The notes: generated by a model not told the origin, from the letters alone. Shown: positions 32,925 to 46,948, numbered from the stretch's first letter. The stretch is 64,000 nt of DNA from Ananas comosus (GCF_001540865.1 NC_033644.1:7283279-7347278); one strand, 5' to 3'. Program-made: numbers and translations.

Positions 32925-35900
32925 CTATGATTTCAGAACTGCTCCCTCTGTTATCTTCCACCCAGTATTCGAATGAGACATCTCATACCTGGTAGTGTAT
33001 GTGGCAGTGTAGGAATCGTTGTGCTCCGAGTGAGCCACGTCGGTCAATTTTGCCGCTTCCTCGATTGTCGCCTCCACAGTCGCCCGACGGCCGTCTAAGG
33101 AGACGGTCACACTATCGATGGTGACGCCCAATAGGGTGTACTCCCAGAACCAACCGTGCTGCGCGATCTCGGCCACCCGATCAGTCCATATCTTCAGCAT
33201 CCGGCCTTCAAGTACCTGGCAATGCATTTCAAGACGAATGGGTGTATTATGTACATATATATTCAAACAAAGCAATTGAAGAAATCCCTGAAACCAATTC
33301 TACTAGGCGCAGTTTGTTTTGTGGTTATGGGATAAGAATGAGTAACCAAATTATGGAATCACCATTAGATTAACTGTCGCAAAGCAAGAAAAGTCATCTG
33401 CTCCACTGCCATTATGTTTTTATATTACTCTACCTCAAATCTTCTGCCTAAAACATCAAATGCAAAGAATTGTAGGAAGTAGTTTAGCAACTCATTCTTA
33501 CAGAAGACTCGTGGAATGCAGTTATTTGTTTACACCTATTACCATCACCAAGGATAATCTAGTCCCATTAGTCAAGAATTAGGCTAATTAGAAATGTTAT
33601 ATGTCACCATAACAAGACCTCACCTTTCCGAACAGCAGCTCACAACTTCGGTGGTTATAAACCACTTTCCTCCTATCAAATAAAACAAATCCTGGTGCCA
33701 AAAGATTAGCAATAACAAACTCATGTATGATCGTATGAGGATGCCGTCCCCGAATGCAATGTGTTGTTAACTTTCAACCTCCACCACCCAGCGTATGACA
33801 CTTTTTCTTATTTAAAGTAATCGCAATCAATGATAATTTAAAAAAGAAAATTTGAAACATCTAACCTCTTTAAGCTGTGCAAGAGAATGATCAGGTCCAA
33901 GGGCAAGGGATTTAATGTTTTGCCACTTGCGAACAAGAGTTTCTGCTAGCCTCGCATCCATTCTAGGCACTTCCTCTGTCAAATTCTCATCAACAGGAAC
34001 ACCTTTACCGCAGCAAAACAACATGACAAGCTAGTAAATGCCAAAGCTTAAGATGGAGAAAGAGGCGACTTTAAAGCATACCAACACACACAGCAATTAA
34101 ACTTTTGGGATTCAAATAGGTAATAAAATTTATGCATAACTAGTAAAATAAAAACATTGGTCTAAGGCTGAGCAACAATAAAGACACGTTCCATTGCATG
34201 CATTTGCAGAGTGCTACTCCCATTGCTACAGCAAATTTTTAGCACATTGATTGTTCTTAATAGCACAGTATTTTTTTTTCTTTTCATTTGTTCCAAGTAT
34301 CAATGACTTTCCTCAACCGGATCAAAAAAGAAAATACGGAACGAAAATAAAAACTCAAAATGACCATAGGCCTCAAGCTTTGTCTAAACTATATTTAGTT
34401 AGTGATTCATTATTTAATCAAGTCATTGGCAACCTGACTAATATTTGAAAGCCTTTTCAACCCATCATGCGGACTTCAATTCATGTCAAATTTAATAATC
34501 CTTAAATTTTTGTCTCCTTTTATATACTTCGTCTACACATCATTGACTATATAACACCTTCAGATTAGTGTAGACCATGACATACCATAACAGCAACTCA
34601 TCATCACCTTGGCTTTTTTCTAATATAGAATTTGAGTACCATCACCGCCTTATTTTCAGATGAAAGCACCAACGAGAACAGAAGAGGCTATTCTTTAAAA
34701 AATACATATGTGAGCATCTAAGAACATGTACAAGTATACAACCACAAATTGAATAAAATGAGAGGCTTAACTAGAAGGAAACAACATAACCTAGAATGAC
34801 ATTCTCTACAAAATTAGATGCAAGAAGCAACACACAGTGACATCAGATTAGAGAAATACATTGATATGTAGTTTATGCAAAATTGTTAAGCCACTAGATG
34901 AATTCACTTCCTCAACAATACCATTTCAATCATAAAAACTTAGCTGGTAATGCAGCACAAAATATGCTTGAACAAAGTTTACAATAAAATATAGAATCAT
35001 TTGCAAGTGGCAAAAATACATTATTCCTGAAACATCTTTGAGGAACACTCTTGTCCAGAAGAGAAGGAATATGAGTCTCGAGCATTACCTAAATCAACAA
35101 CATTGGCGGCCATTGCAGATCCAAGCTCCTTCTTAGCAACAGGAAACCAGCGTCTACGAGGTAAATACTTCATACCGGCCACCGTTAATAAAACTACCAC
35201 CACTCCCGCGGACATAATCTTCACAGTTGCATCTTTTGTATAATATGTCAAATCTTGCTCATGAGGATCTGCAGAGTTTTGCTTACCAATAGCCTCAGAT
35301 TGAAAATTTGAATTTTCTTGATCTATTCCTCCTGTTAACCCTTCTGATTGTAGTTTAGTAACAGGTTCAGATTCATGGCCATTATTGGGTTCATCTAGAA
35401 TTGAATTTTCTTCCTTGTCAACAGGCGGAAACACCTTTCTAAATGCCTGAAGAGCACTGGATTTAACAGTACCCAGCGCAGCAGTAGCCTCAGCCCCAAT
35501 TTTAGCAATGGCAGCGGCTGCAGCAAGAGGAGAACTACCGCCACCTTCCATCCTCTCCAAATGCCTTAATACCGTGGGGTCATCATAGTAATCTCCAAGC
35601 CTAAATTGTATATCTTCAGTATCTCTACATCGAGGGAAAACCACTTCCACCAGCCAAGTCTCTAACAGTTTGCAAACCCCGGGAAGGAGATCATTATCTT
35701 GATCGATGTAGGAGTTATCCACGATGAATTCTACAATTTCAGGATCTCTGTATTGTGAGTTTTCATTGTCTATGCCCAGCCACTTGCGGCAATTGTCAAG
35801 GTCTCCTACAAGAAGGGAGCAAAGGCCCCTCTCTAGTGCAAGATCTATTTCATTGTCTGAACTCTGTAGTTCTTTAATAAAACCCTCAGCAGTCAAGATA

Positions 35901-38900
35901 AGATATGGCTTCTTGCTGATAACAGCTTGGGCAACATAGGCAAGCGCCACACTGTAGACTTCGAACCTCTCTGGCGGTATACTGCTCGGTGTTGCAGTGA
36001 AAAGGTCTATCTTTACATAACAAAGAAGAAAAAGGGTGTAAAATTCAGAAAGGGATCCATGTAGGATTCTGAAAGCAACAAAGACGTTGACTTTTTAGTA
36101 CTTGTTGACTGCTTCTTGAGCAGCTTCTCTACTCCAAAAAGGTGTTAGCCAAGCATTTGGCGAATAAAAAAAATTTAGAGCTTTTGTTGTGGTAAGAAAC
36201 TGAAATGAGCTTGAACAAAAAAACAAAAGCTCCAATTTGAAGCTTTTGCTGCTACAATTAGAAGCTGCCGAGAAATCTTTAGTTAAAACAAAAAAAACCC
36301 CAAAAACACACACGCACTTCTAATGATTCCTCAAACTCAACTCAAAGAGCACTTCTGCAAGATATTGATATGCACAAAACAAGTAGAAAATGGCCATATT
36401 AACCTGCTCAGCTGAAGTCATGCGTAGGAAAGCTTCATTCATGAAGTCTTCACGAGTGAATCTTCCACCAATAGCAGCAGCACCTCCCTTACCAACAGTC
36501 CATAAAATGTTGCGCACACCACGAAGACCTTCCTCGCGCTTAATTTGGTTCTCTCCATCAAGGGGCAATGCAAGAAGCTCAAGAACACAACGAGGGGTAA
36601 TCTCTTCTAGAGTTTCATCAATCTGTACCAGAAGATCTGGTGCAAGGTTGCTTGCACCTTCCTCCTACATCAAACTTTATCTCTTAGTAAAAGAGTACCA
36701 AGAATCCTTCTTCCTAAGCAGTAACAGAAACATGAAAGAATAACAACTTGGCTAATATATCCACCTTCTCCGTCTCCCGTCTCCCTTATTTGAAGAAAGT
36801 TTGGAGAGCTAGAAGAAGCTAAACAACCCACTTCCTCATACTTTACACTAATTAGTTTATTTGAGAACAAAACACAGTGCTCTTAATTAGGCAAGATTTC
36901 AACTAATTGGATGGTGTACATTGTTTTAAATTTTTAGATAAAGTGATAAATTTCATGCTGGAAGTTAACAGATAGAAGATAAAGGAGCTTCACGTTTTAC
37001 TATTGCTATCTACAGTGCTTTTGTCTTTCCAGTTATCTACTCCTAATAATGTCGCAAAAATAAATAAAATAAATAAGAACAGCCCTCATTATTCATAATT
37101 GTATTTTTCTGTTAAGCTCATTTAGCAAGACCATACTATCCTGAAAAAAATAATTACAGAAGCTTCAGCAAAGTATGTAGGGGAACTAGAATGTCATTTC
37201 AATTCAACAATTTTTTCAGAGATTTAAACCATTCGTAAAACATAGTTTTAAGTTGAGAAGGCATCGGTGAATGATGCCTCAGTGAATAACAACTAGCATA
37301 CCAGTTATTACATGCTTCAGACAACTCGAAAGCTCTCAATTGGGGGCATGCCATCTAATATATTCTTAAAGTAAACACATTATAGGTTCATCACACATAC
37401 ATTACGTGCTTTGTAGTAATACAGCTTACATAGCTGTAGTGGGCATTTGATTCCATAAGTACAAAGAATAATAATACCATTGAGTGAAAACTCACTAAAA
37501 ACCATGAAAATGATATAAGATTTTTACCTGCAAGAGCTTCAGAGCCCTCTCGAGCACCTCACAGCACTTAACAAAATCCGGCGGACTCAATGCCATCGCA
37601 TCCCTTGATAGGTCCACATAAGCCAAAGCCATCGCCAGCACCACGTCCTGCTTGAAAGGCTTAGGCAGCCTCTCAAGCAGCAGGTCCCCACCAATCTTAA
37701 GCACCACCTCCGTCTCACCAGCCTCCTGCAGCACACAAAGAGCACCTGGAACCTGCTCGACAAAATTACCCTTCAGCATTCTACCCATTACACTTTCCTA
37801 CACTAGACTTTTGTTTTCACTTTCTATACTAAACTTCTGTTTATTTTGTCAAACCATCCATTGATCCATTACTTCTAGAGTAATCACCAATATCCGGTGT
37901 GGTTAAGAACAATTTGAGATTTTCATCTAACTCGTCCATTAGACTTCTTTTGAGCAGAATTACTATCCTTTGGCAGCCACCGCCATGCAGGGATGATGAG
38001 AATATCCCTAGCATCAGCTAGAAATCTTTGGAATCTTGAACTCACTAAAGTCAAACTCAATAGCAAACCTCACAAGACTACAAGAGTGTCATTTGCATAA
38101 GAAGGTTTGAAATGTTGAACTATCTTTTGCTCACTACACCAGCCAATTCTCCCCATTTTTTTTTTTCTCTAATAAAAATTCTTAAGCTTGTAACATGGTC
38201 TTGGGAATTGTGAACTAATGGAGATTTTGCGTAGGATTATTGTAGAACATAAAGTTCAACTGATAATGTGGCCAAAGAAAAAGTGAGATGTAGCAAGCTA
38301 ATGAGAAGAAACAAACAAAAAGATGATAACTTTGAAGTTAAGTAGCAAAAACACAAATACCTTGTCCCACGACACATCCACAATAGCAGTGGCCTCATTG
38401 TCCTCAACAAGCCCGCGATTGTAGTCGCTGCGGGAGCTCGGATTCGACAGGGCATCGCAAGCGGCCTGAAGGATCTGCCGCCGCCCGATGAGCGCCTCGG
38501 CGCTGAACCCGTACTGCGGCGGCTTCGACAACCGCGCCTCGAAGGCCCTCCGGATCCCGTCGGCGAGGAAATGCGGCTCCGCCCCAAGGATCTGCGCGGA
38601 ACAAACGATAGGGATCACGAAAACGAACTAGGGTTTCGGATCAAAGGGACGAGGGTCGAATCGACCTTGTAGAAGTCGATGGGGAGGGGGATGGCGCGAT
38701 CGGAGGCAGCGGCGGCGGAGGGGGGGAAGAGGGAGAGGAGGGCGGCGTTGGAGGCGGCGGCGGATGGCGGCGGAGAGTCGGGGGCGGAGGTGGAGGGGAG
38801 GAAGTGGAAGTCGCCGAGGAGGCGCTCGGCCCATTTGCTGGAGCGGCAAATGGTGGAGCGGGTGTAGGGTTTGGAGGAGAAAGAGGAGGGTTTGCGGAGC

Positions 38901-38968
38901 TTGGTGGGGAAAAAATGGGGTTTGCGGAGGAGGGGAGGTGGGGGAAGGAGAGGGTTTAGAGCCTCCAT
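32925..38968 (-). CDS. ARC6: ARC6, chloroplast division protein
   Basis: Plastid inner-envelope protein that stabilises FtsZ2 filaments on the stromal side and recruits PDV2 in the intermembrane space. Exons on the minus strand: 38968-38666, 38591-38361, 37752-37528, 36664-36404, 36010-35089, 34002-33866, 33215-32925. All are GT/AG and phases close, giving 789 aa (Arabidopsis ARC6 is 801). Order: Ser/Arg/Pro-rich transit peptide (1 to about 65); J-like region starting at PIDFYKILGAEPHFL (about 95-160); conserved stromal part with VRNILWTVGKGGAAAI and LGDYYDDPTVL; membrane helix at about 601-621 (AGVVVVLLTVAGM); C-terminal IMS domain (DUF4101) from VPRMDARLAETLVRKWQ to the WKITEGAVLKS end. The canonical HPD of J proteins is not seen, as is usual for ARC6. 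The paralogue PARC6 is less likely given the close match of the N-terminus and stromal part to ARC6. Confidence 0.95.
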
Positions 38969-39050
38969 GGGAGGAGGCGGAGAAGGGGGAGAAGAGGGGG
39001 AGGGGGCGGAGTTCGAACTCTTTTTTGGAGTGTCTCGAGTTTTGATGATT
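38969..39050 (-). promoter_or_regulatory. Polypyrimidine-rich 5' leader of ARC6
   Basis: On the ARC6 (minus) strand the 80 bases before the ATG are almost pure C/T with CCTCC and CTTCTCC runs. This is a typical plant leader composition; transcription start is not determined. Confidence 0.4.
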
Positions 39051-40062
39051 TTTTTTTTTTTTAATTAACTCTTTGTTAGTTTAGTTTATTTATTGAAAAT
39101 AATTAAAATTATTAACTTTAATAAAATGATTAATAAATTTAATATTTTTTGACTAAAATTATTTTGGACCTCGGGTACCAACTAGTAAGTCCTTTGTCAC
39201 TTGCGCTTGAGGCAGTTGATAAATTACTTGATTTTAAAAAGTTAAAAGTTAAAGGAGTTCCTGTCCAAGAAAAAAATTAAGAAGATTAATTCAGAAATCT
39301 CAGCCCGCGAAATATTATAAATTGTGGACCAAACAGTTAGAAAGTACATTTCATTTTGATTTTTGATTATTTAAAATTTAAAAGATTTTTTTGGTACTTG
39401 AATTCAAATTTTTTATTGTATTTCTAACTGTTTGGTCCACAATTTATAATATTTCGCGAATCTTTTATATATTCTATTAAAAATATTCAAATTATTAATA
39501 TTCAACTCAAGTTGGGTAGTGATATAGTAGAATTATTGTAGATTCCCAACTAGTAAAAATACTAGATTTTATCATAGTTTAAGAGGTATTCTTATTCTCA
39601 TACTTAATAAAAATTATTATAGTAGCATATTAATAAGAATACACGAGTTTCTAATTATCTCTGTTGCGTGATAATTTATTAATAAAATTGTCATTATAAA
39701 AATAAACTATACAATCAAAAGCCCCAAAAATTTATTATTATATTTTACAAACTCTAGAACTGAAATTCACATAACCATCTCAAAAGCAGCAGTGTTAGAA
39801 AAATTTTAATTATAGTTAACTTAATGACGAGATTTATTACTAGCAATTTGACAGCAGAAGTATAAGAAAGCTTGGTTATTTAGTTTAAGGATTGTAATAA
39901 TCGAAAAAGGGAGTTTTGTTTATTTATCTCTAACTATTATTCAAAATTTTTGAATTTGTTTTGAAATTATTATAATACCCTTCTAAATCAGAAATCACAT
40001 TAGAAAATTCCAAGGTTTTGGAATATTTGAAGAAATTTTTAAAAATCAATAAAGATTTTTTA
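39051..40062. other. AT-rich intergenic DNA
   Basis: No gene recognised apart from the hairpin at 39306-39458. The segment 39900-40060 repeats motifs seen upstream of the RLP (ttgaaattattata), suggesting decayed transposon. Confidence 0.5.
39306..39458. repeat. Hairpin with perfect 38-bp arms
   Basis: 39306-39343 and 39421-39458 are exact reverse complements over 38 bases, both ending in cgcgaaatatt/aatatttcgcg, with a 77-base loop. Perfect arms imply recent origin or selection. A very short foldback transposon is the simplest reading. Confidence 0.9.
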
Positions 40063-40290
40063 AGCTTAGTTTGATATTGAGCTCTATCTAATGCTATTAG
40101 ATAAAATGAAGTTGAGGAAAATATATATAGGGATATATTTCTGTGTTTTTCGATGGAATCGCAGAAAATATATCCTAACCGACTCATCGCGATATGCTAA
40201 ATGCAATATTATGTACCGAAACAAATAGAGTATTATTCCAACGTACTTTCTCGCCGCACATAACGCAATCTCCCTCAAATTCCAAACGAA
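40063..40290. repeat. Repeat family M, copy 2
   Basis: Same family as 16211-16530 in the same orientation: shared 'gctattagataaaatg', 'gcagaaaatatatc/gcaaaaaatatatc' and 'acgtactttctc/cgtactttctc'. Confidence 0.6.
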
Positions 40291-40684
40291 GTGAAATATT
40301 TTTAATATTTTTAAAATTTTAAAAGTATATTAGATATTATTTCTTAATTTTTTATTTAACAAATAATAGCCTACTATTTATTAGGGTTTAAGATTTTTAG
40401 GGGTTAGAAAAGGAAAAAAAAAAGAAAAGAAAAGAAAAAAAAAAACATTGTTGACACAGTCATGGACTCGTGGTCCATGGCTAACGAACCAGGTTCAAGC
40501 CGGGTCATCTCATAACCGGTTCGGTTGCAGCGGCGGTCTAGTTAGACCGGCCAAAGTCGAACCCACAATGTTAGACCGAACCGGACCTCTCCGCCCCTAC
40601 GAAAACCCCCATCATCGTAACAACCCTTCTTTGTTTCGAAGCTTTTGCGGGAAAAGGCGGCGTGGACCTTCGCGGAGCTCTCCA

Positions 40685-40787
40685 ATGGCGATTTTGCGGT
40701 GCGTGGCGAGGGGGGCGATGCAGCGCCTCGAGCTCCATCGCCCTATGCCCTTCTCCACCCCCGCCACCTTCGCCGCCTCCTCCTCGT

Positions 40788-40819
<32 letters not shown>

Positions 40820-40987
40820 GAGTTCGTGCCGTGTGGGCGCGGGGACAAGAGGACGAAGCGGGGGAAGCGGTTCAAGGGATCGTACGGGAACGCGCGGCCG
40901 AAGCGGGAGAAGAAGATCGAGCGCATCAAGGACCGGGTCGAGGTCCCCAGGTCGACCCCGTGGCCCCTCCCCTTCAAGCTCATCTGA
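40685..40987 (+). CDS. Mitochondrial small-subunit ribosomal protein S31 (bTHX)
   Basis: Single-exon gene for a 100-aa basic protein. The conserved core from Cys50, CGRGDKRTKRGKRFKGSYGN, is the bTHX/S31 signature that binds 16S-type rRNA in the small-subunit head; the end VPRSTPWPLPFKLI is typical of the plant mitochondrial form rather than the plastid one. The first 45 residues are Arg-containing without acidic residues until Glu16, consistent with a mitochondrial presequence, and include nine consecutive Ala (36-44) encoded mostly by GCG repeats, a probable slippage site. The frame is open further upstream to 40448, but the ATG at 40685 gives the expected family length. Confidence 0.9.
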
Positions 40988-43900
40988 TCCCGCTCCTCCT
41001 CGTCCTCGATTAGGGTTAGGGTTCTCACTCCGCTCTCCTAGTTCGTACTGTATGAAATCGTCTCTCGTGGGATTAAGTTCTGCGACTTGATCGAGCAGGT
41101 GTTTGTTTGATTGTTAGAACATTGTAGAGTATTCTCTTGCTGGTGTTGTTATTACTTATATCACCAACATAGATAACAAGATTATTGCAATCATCGTATT
41201 AATCTTGCTAATTTTTGAGATGCTTATATTTTCTCTTTAGTTATAAAGAGAGGGAACAGAAATAGAGGAATTGCTCATGCAATGAATATATGTTTATTGG
41301 AAGTCATATGTCGATCGCGATTATTAGATATCACAATTGACTTAACAATCTTTGCTTTCATTGTGCATGGTGATTAATGATGAGTTTTGCGGAATCTCAC
41401 CTATGATGCCTAGGAAATAGGTTCGATGTATTACGATAAATGTTTGAATGAAGACCTGATTAAATCAGAATCATTTTTCTTTCTAACCTAATCGCCTTTA
41501 GTAAACTCCTGATCGGCTCTCTAGTTCCACTTCCCAATCCTATCGGGCACATAGCAAATCTCTTCATCGTATTCCTACTATTAACAATTTCAGGAGATTG
41601 AGCATGTTGATCTGGCCTTTTGTTTTAGCCCCATAGATCAATTGCTTAATTCCCAAGGATTCCTTATTTCCACTGTACCTCTTCTCCACTGTCATAGAAC
41701 TCATATAACCAGTTTATAATGCATAAATGCCGTAGACAAACACTAGTTATCTGTGAGGAACCTCTAGGCCTTAATTTAATAGTAATGGAATATGAGCATT
41801 TTGCTGGTGGTAGCAGGTGTCTCTTATCAACAATTTTACATGGGAAAGCACAAGGTTTATAATGGAATTAGCAGGTGACACTCCATGACCTCCATAACAC
41901 AGTGAAATGAAGACTTTTGACAATCCAAAATTCTCTACTTAGCCTTGATGATATTTTGCTGAAATGTGTATGAAAACCATGTTTATTCAGAAATATTTTC
42001 TTTTTAAACCCATCCACCTTTGCAAAGTACTAGCTGTCTGCATCATCTGAGACTCTTAAGACAGTGTCTCTGTATTTAACTCTGACATTGTTAGGTCGTG
42101 CAAAGCTTATGGTGGCTTTTTTTTTTTAGACTATCAACTCGATTTTTCTTAATGCCCCTTTGGCACTTATAATATTCTCGTTTTGTTGGTTCTTTGGAGA
42201 ATCATGAATAAGTAGTTCTGTGCGAGTATTCTAAAATCAATGCACCAGTCACGATGTTATAGGTATAGGAGCAATCTTAATCTGTATTATCAAATTTTCA
42301 TATCCAGGTAGTAGAGGACGATTATTTAGGCATTCCTCTTAGGACGATAACTTGATGAGACTTTTAGACTTTTGTAGCCTAAATTGCTGGGTAATTTTAC
42401 AACTTGATAAATCAGATTGATGCCCACGCTTTAATTTATCTTCATTTCTCCTTAATAACTAATAAATCACCTGGAACATGAAGCTTGTTCTATGAATTTA
42501 GATGTTCTATTCCTCTTAGACAAATTTCTAAAGCATGTTATTTCTTTCACCAGACAAATGAGTTGTGAGTGTTGAAAATATTTCAACACTTTTGATGAAG
42601 AATTCACATCAGAATATGAAAATTGCTACTTTTCATTTGAATACAAATGTTGTTGTACGCTGTTAAGCACCATTTCTTTCTGCTTCCCGTGAATCTAATA
42701 AATCTAATGCTCAGTAAATAAAGGAAAAGGATAAGTAGTGACAGTGGAAAACCTGGCAATATTCCTTTCCTATTCATAGGACGCGAAGTTCATCTCCAAT
42801 TTTAGGGCTTCTTAGTATGTATGGGAATAATCTTTTTGCACGTGGCTTGTATTGAGAGTATGCCTCATTTAGATTGCCTTGCTATTACATTATTGTCTGT
42901 GATCTGTAAACCATCAACCAACTTGAAACATACCAGCTTCATCGAAGATTTAGATGGTTAGATAGGGTATACTTAAGTAACTTATTAGGCGGTACAAAAT
43001 GAGCTAGATTATAGGTTTTATAGCTTTATCAACCTCATTGAGGTGGGTGTTATAGGTGGAAGAATCAAGTCTAAACCTCCTCGAGTTGATTGCTTACTGC
43101 ATCTTTTGAAACTTAGTGCAGGTCTGAGTTTGTACTACACTGCATTTGTAACAAAGTTTAGTGGATCAAAAAGATGATCTAGTTACTGTTATCCGTTTGG
43201 CGGCTGACGTGATTCTGATGCTGCTATTCTTTTCTTGAGCCTATTTTTTGAACACAGAAAATGTCTCCATGTTGCATGATGTTTGTGGTTCTAGATACAT
43301 ACAAATGGGTGTCCGATTGCTCGATCTTTCATTGAAAAGATTAGGGCTTTGTTCAAACTGTTTAGACTGCCGTTAAGCTCATAATTGTACCTACGTATTA
43401 CCAGTCGAATAGACGCCTAGTTAAGATAGGGCATGATCCAAAAATCCATTCAAATGATATTGTGGTTGCAATTATCATGTGATTAGTCTCATCGGTAGAT
43501 GTAATTTGCAGCTACGAGATACTGCTGTGATTTTTTCTACAACTGAGTCGGAATTCTTTTCTGCTGTTCTGAAATTGGGGTTGTTGAACTGGCAAATGCA
43601 AAAACCGGCCAAAGCTCGACGTGATAGATCGGCTATGAACTTATATCGGTTCGAATGTGATCAAATTTGACTTTGGCTACCAAAATCCCCTGAAAAATTG
43701 TTGTACTTTGCTTGGCTATCTTTGTGTGGACCCTTTGACATGGTTGCATAGAACCCATTGAAAGTTATTGATGCATACACCCCTGCAAATTCTGAGTTGT
43801 CATATAAACATTGTTCTTTTAAAATCCAATTTCTTGCATACCAGGCTCTTCTTAGTGATTATTTTTTTTTCTTTTTTTTTTTTGAGATAATTCTTTGTGA

Positions 43901-44409
43901 TTCATTTTTAACTCCAAAACCATCTTTCTTTATGAAAAGGATGGCTCCCTGCTTGGGGGCACATTTTGTTAATAAACTGGTGTTTTTTTGTATGAAAGTT
44001 GAAACTTAACGATGAAGGTAGAAAAGTGATTTCTGTATAATTAATTTTAGTTTGGAGAATTAATTTTGGTTAAAATTGTAGAGCGAGTTTAAATGAAAAG
44101 TTCTGAAGTCATTCTATAAAGCTGTTTGACAAAAATTTATTAATGTTTGCAAATAATAAATTTTTATAAATTTTAATTTAAAATAATTGAAATTTGAATT
44201 TAAAGACATTTAAAATTTGATGGTTAATATGTAATTTTAAAATTTTTAAGTTGTCCATGGAACCCTGCCCCAAACCTCCCACCCTATACCAGTCACGAAT
44301 TATAATTTCCCAAAAAATCTGGGGCTAAATAACCTTTTTTTTTTCTTTTTCTTTTTTATTTTGCCTCACGAATTACAAAGCCGAGCATAGCACCTCCTTT
44401 TAAAAAATC
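40988..44409. other. Long intergenic region without recognised genes
   Basis: About 3.4 kb of moderately AT-rich DNA. Composition at 41090-43780 is less extreme than typical spacer here and could include a long 3' UTR of the S31 gene or its introns, but no open frame or known family supports this. Confidence 0.45.
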
Positions 44410-44697
44410 CTACGTAAAAATGTATATTGACCCCCTCAAGTATAGGCATTTGAGAAATGGAACCCTCACCATTTTGTTTTTTGATTGGCACCTGAATTAA
44501 CTTCTAATTTTTTAGGATTGGATTGTTTTACTCAGTGAAATTGAAAGCTTTATTAAAACTTAATGGTTCTATTTAGTTATTAGCCTTCAATTATTCCAAT
44601 TTCATTTGCCTAAAACTTATTCAAATCATCTATAAATTTGATGAAATTTTTAATAATCCATTTCAAAGGTGGGGGATTTACATATATGTTTTTACCT
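44410..44697. mobile_element. MITE with 'GTAAAAATGTATAT' ends
   Basis: Left 'acgtaaaaatgtatattgac' and right 'catatatgtttttacct' are inverted repeats. A degenerate relative begins at 24874. No coding capacity. Confidence 0.65.
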
Positions 44698-46948
44698 AGA
44701 ATCTGTGCTGGTGAGTTGAGTACATGCATTGTCACATATGATCCAAGGAACTAGGAAAGTTTCCTAAAAAAGAAAATCATGATCTTTATGTTTCTTTTTT
44801 TTCATATTATCTTTATTGTTGAAGTTGATATAAAATAGTTGAGAGTGTTCTGTAATGAAAACCGATCTAATTTGAATTTTTTAAAATTTCTCACGAGAGT
44901 AGATGCATTATATCTAATGTTAAAATTATTTATTTTACCTCAAATATAAAGTTCAAAAAACGAAAATAAAACCTTTCCATAAAATTTGAAAAAAAAAAGT
45001 TTAGAATTTTTTTTTTTGAAAATCAAATGGACGAAAAATACTTTCTAGCGAAAAAAAGAACTTTTTGAATTTTTTTTTCTGGAAAAAACCAAACACAATC
45101 TAGTAGTGGTTAGCAAATACTAGTTAGCATAGATTCTACATATATAATAAATAATTTTGGAAATTTATTTCACTTATTAGTAAAGCTAATAAGAGAACAT
45201 AAATAATTACATTTGACTAAATTACATTAATGGAGCACTCTATCTTTCGTATTATTAATTAAAATAAAATTGTAAAAGTCCTATATCTATTCTCCATACA
45301 TATTAATTTATTTTCATCACTAGAGCTAAAAAATATGACTTTAAATTAAGATAATATTAATTCGGCTTCATTTAATTTGTTAATCAATTGAACAAGTCCT
45401 TTATGTTAAGTGTGTGTCATTTCATTTTTTTTTTTCCTGGGGTTTGACTATGACCATTGGAGGATTTTTTTTTTTTCATTTTTTTTTAACCTGGGGGTTT
45501 GACTTTGACCCAATTTGTCTGTTCAGAACATCTTGAGTCAATGCTATTTTTAATCTCCCCATTCTTAAAATAAATTTCCAATCGAAACGGTTTTTAAATA
45601 TTCTCCTTATTTTAAGTCTAGAAATTTTGAACATGTATCTTTCTCTAATCCATCTCAAGATAGCTTAATCTAATGTGCTGGCTTAAAAGGGACAATATCT
45701 TATTCTGTGACAGACAGTCAGGTTAGATCGAGTCACGTTCGAAATGACAGAATGTCGTGTTAGGTCGAGTCATGTTTGAACTTTGAAGTGGCGTAGGCTA
45801 GTTGGATCAAGTCACAATCGAAACCCATAAATGCTGTATTTATTTGCTTTAAGTGATTTGATTAGCACCAACAATCCGATATAATGGTGGGATAATTTTT
45901 GTTTTTTGTTAATTATACTAAATTAATACTAAATTATCGTACTAAACTATATTAATACCAAAATCGACTCATTTAAGTTTGTTCGGTTCGATTTTATTAG
46001 TATTGCGGGTTGATCTGATTTTGTATATTAAGAACAAAAAGATTTGAATTGATTAAATTAGTCAAATTTTTAGTAGTTTGATATATACTAATTTTGAATT
46101 ACTACTCAAATAATTTGTCTTTTTAAGTAAAAAAAACAATTAGTGTAAAGCTTTATTAATTATTGTTATTGAAGATTTCATTCTAAGATTAATCATAACT
46201 ATATCCTTTGTTTAGCAGCTGAATCTAATAATATTTTTTAACCTTTTAATTAACTAAGAAAGAACAATATTAATCAATTTTTTTAAGAACAAAATGGCAT
46301 ATAAAAATCAAACCACAAATATATTATAATGACATGTTACATTAGAGCATAATTATAATAATCCCAATAATTTTGTTATAATAGTAAGATATATTCTACT
46401 CAGATGATATTGCATCAGCATCACGCCCGCATATTTAGAGGCGTTCCAAACACCTTAGGTATAAGATAAAACATTTGACCTTTTTCAGGTTAATTATTGA
46501 TTATCCTAATATGACAAAAAGTAGAATAAATATAATCCTAGTCCAATTAAATAACAGTTAGATCGAGCTCGACCATAAACACACCGATTTAGTTCAATCA
46601 AATGCCCACGACAAGGACAAATGCAATTTTCAACTGCAACCAATCAAACAGAAAAAAAAAATTTGTTTGCATCGCTCTACATATAGCCAAAAGGATAAGA
46701 TGCAAATATACCAGCTCATGCATCTCTAATTGTATTACTTTTTTTAAATTACATCAAACCAAACTGCTCCTAATGAAAAAATTACAGCAATATTAATTCT
46801 TTATTATATTCTTTTCTATCTTTTACGCCCGTAGTTGATAAACTACAGTGTCTTGAAAATGTCGAGTTAGTGATAATTTAAGTCACGATGATTCAAATAA
46901 CAAAAGTAAGCATTTACGGCCGAAAACGACTCAATCCCCCGTCAATTA
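44698..46948. other. AT-rich intergenic DNA
   Basis: Contains a fragment at 44940-45110 with ends like the element at 48195-48522, and a degenerate duplication of about 36 bases around 45720-45785 ('ggtcgagtca' units). No gene recognised. Confidence 0.45.

Noticed and set aside
36003..36010. Possible one-base frameshift at the start of ARC6 exon 5
   Set aside because: On re-reading, the run has four A on the + strand (gtgaaaagg), giving ATA GAC CTT TTC in frame; no lesion exists.
32925..38968. ARC6 gene as paralogue PARC6/CDP1
   Set aside because: Length, N-terminal SKWAERLLGDFHFLP, the J-like segment and the C-terminal end follow ARC6 rather than PARC6.
40448..40684. Upstream extension of the S31 gene
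   Set aside because: In frame, but the added 79 residues are unlike any presequence I know and the downstream ATG gives the normal family length.
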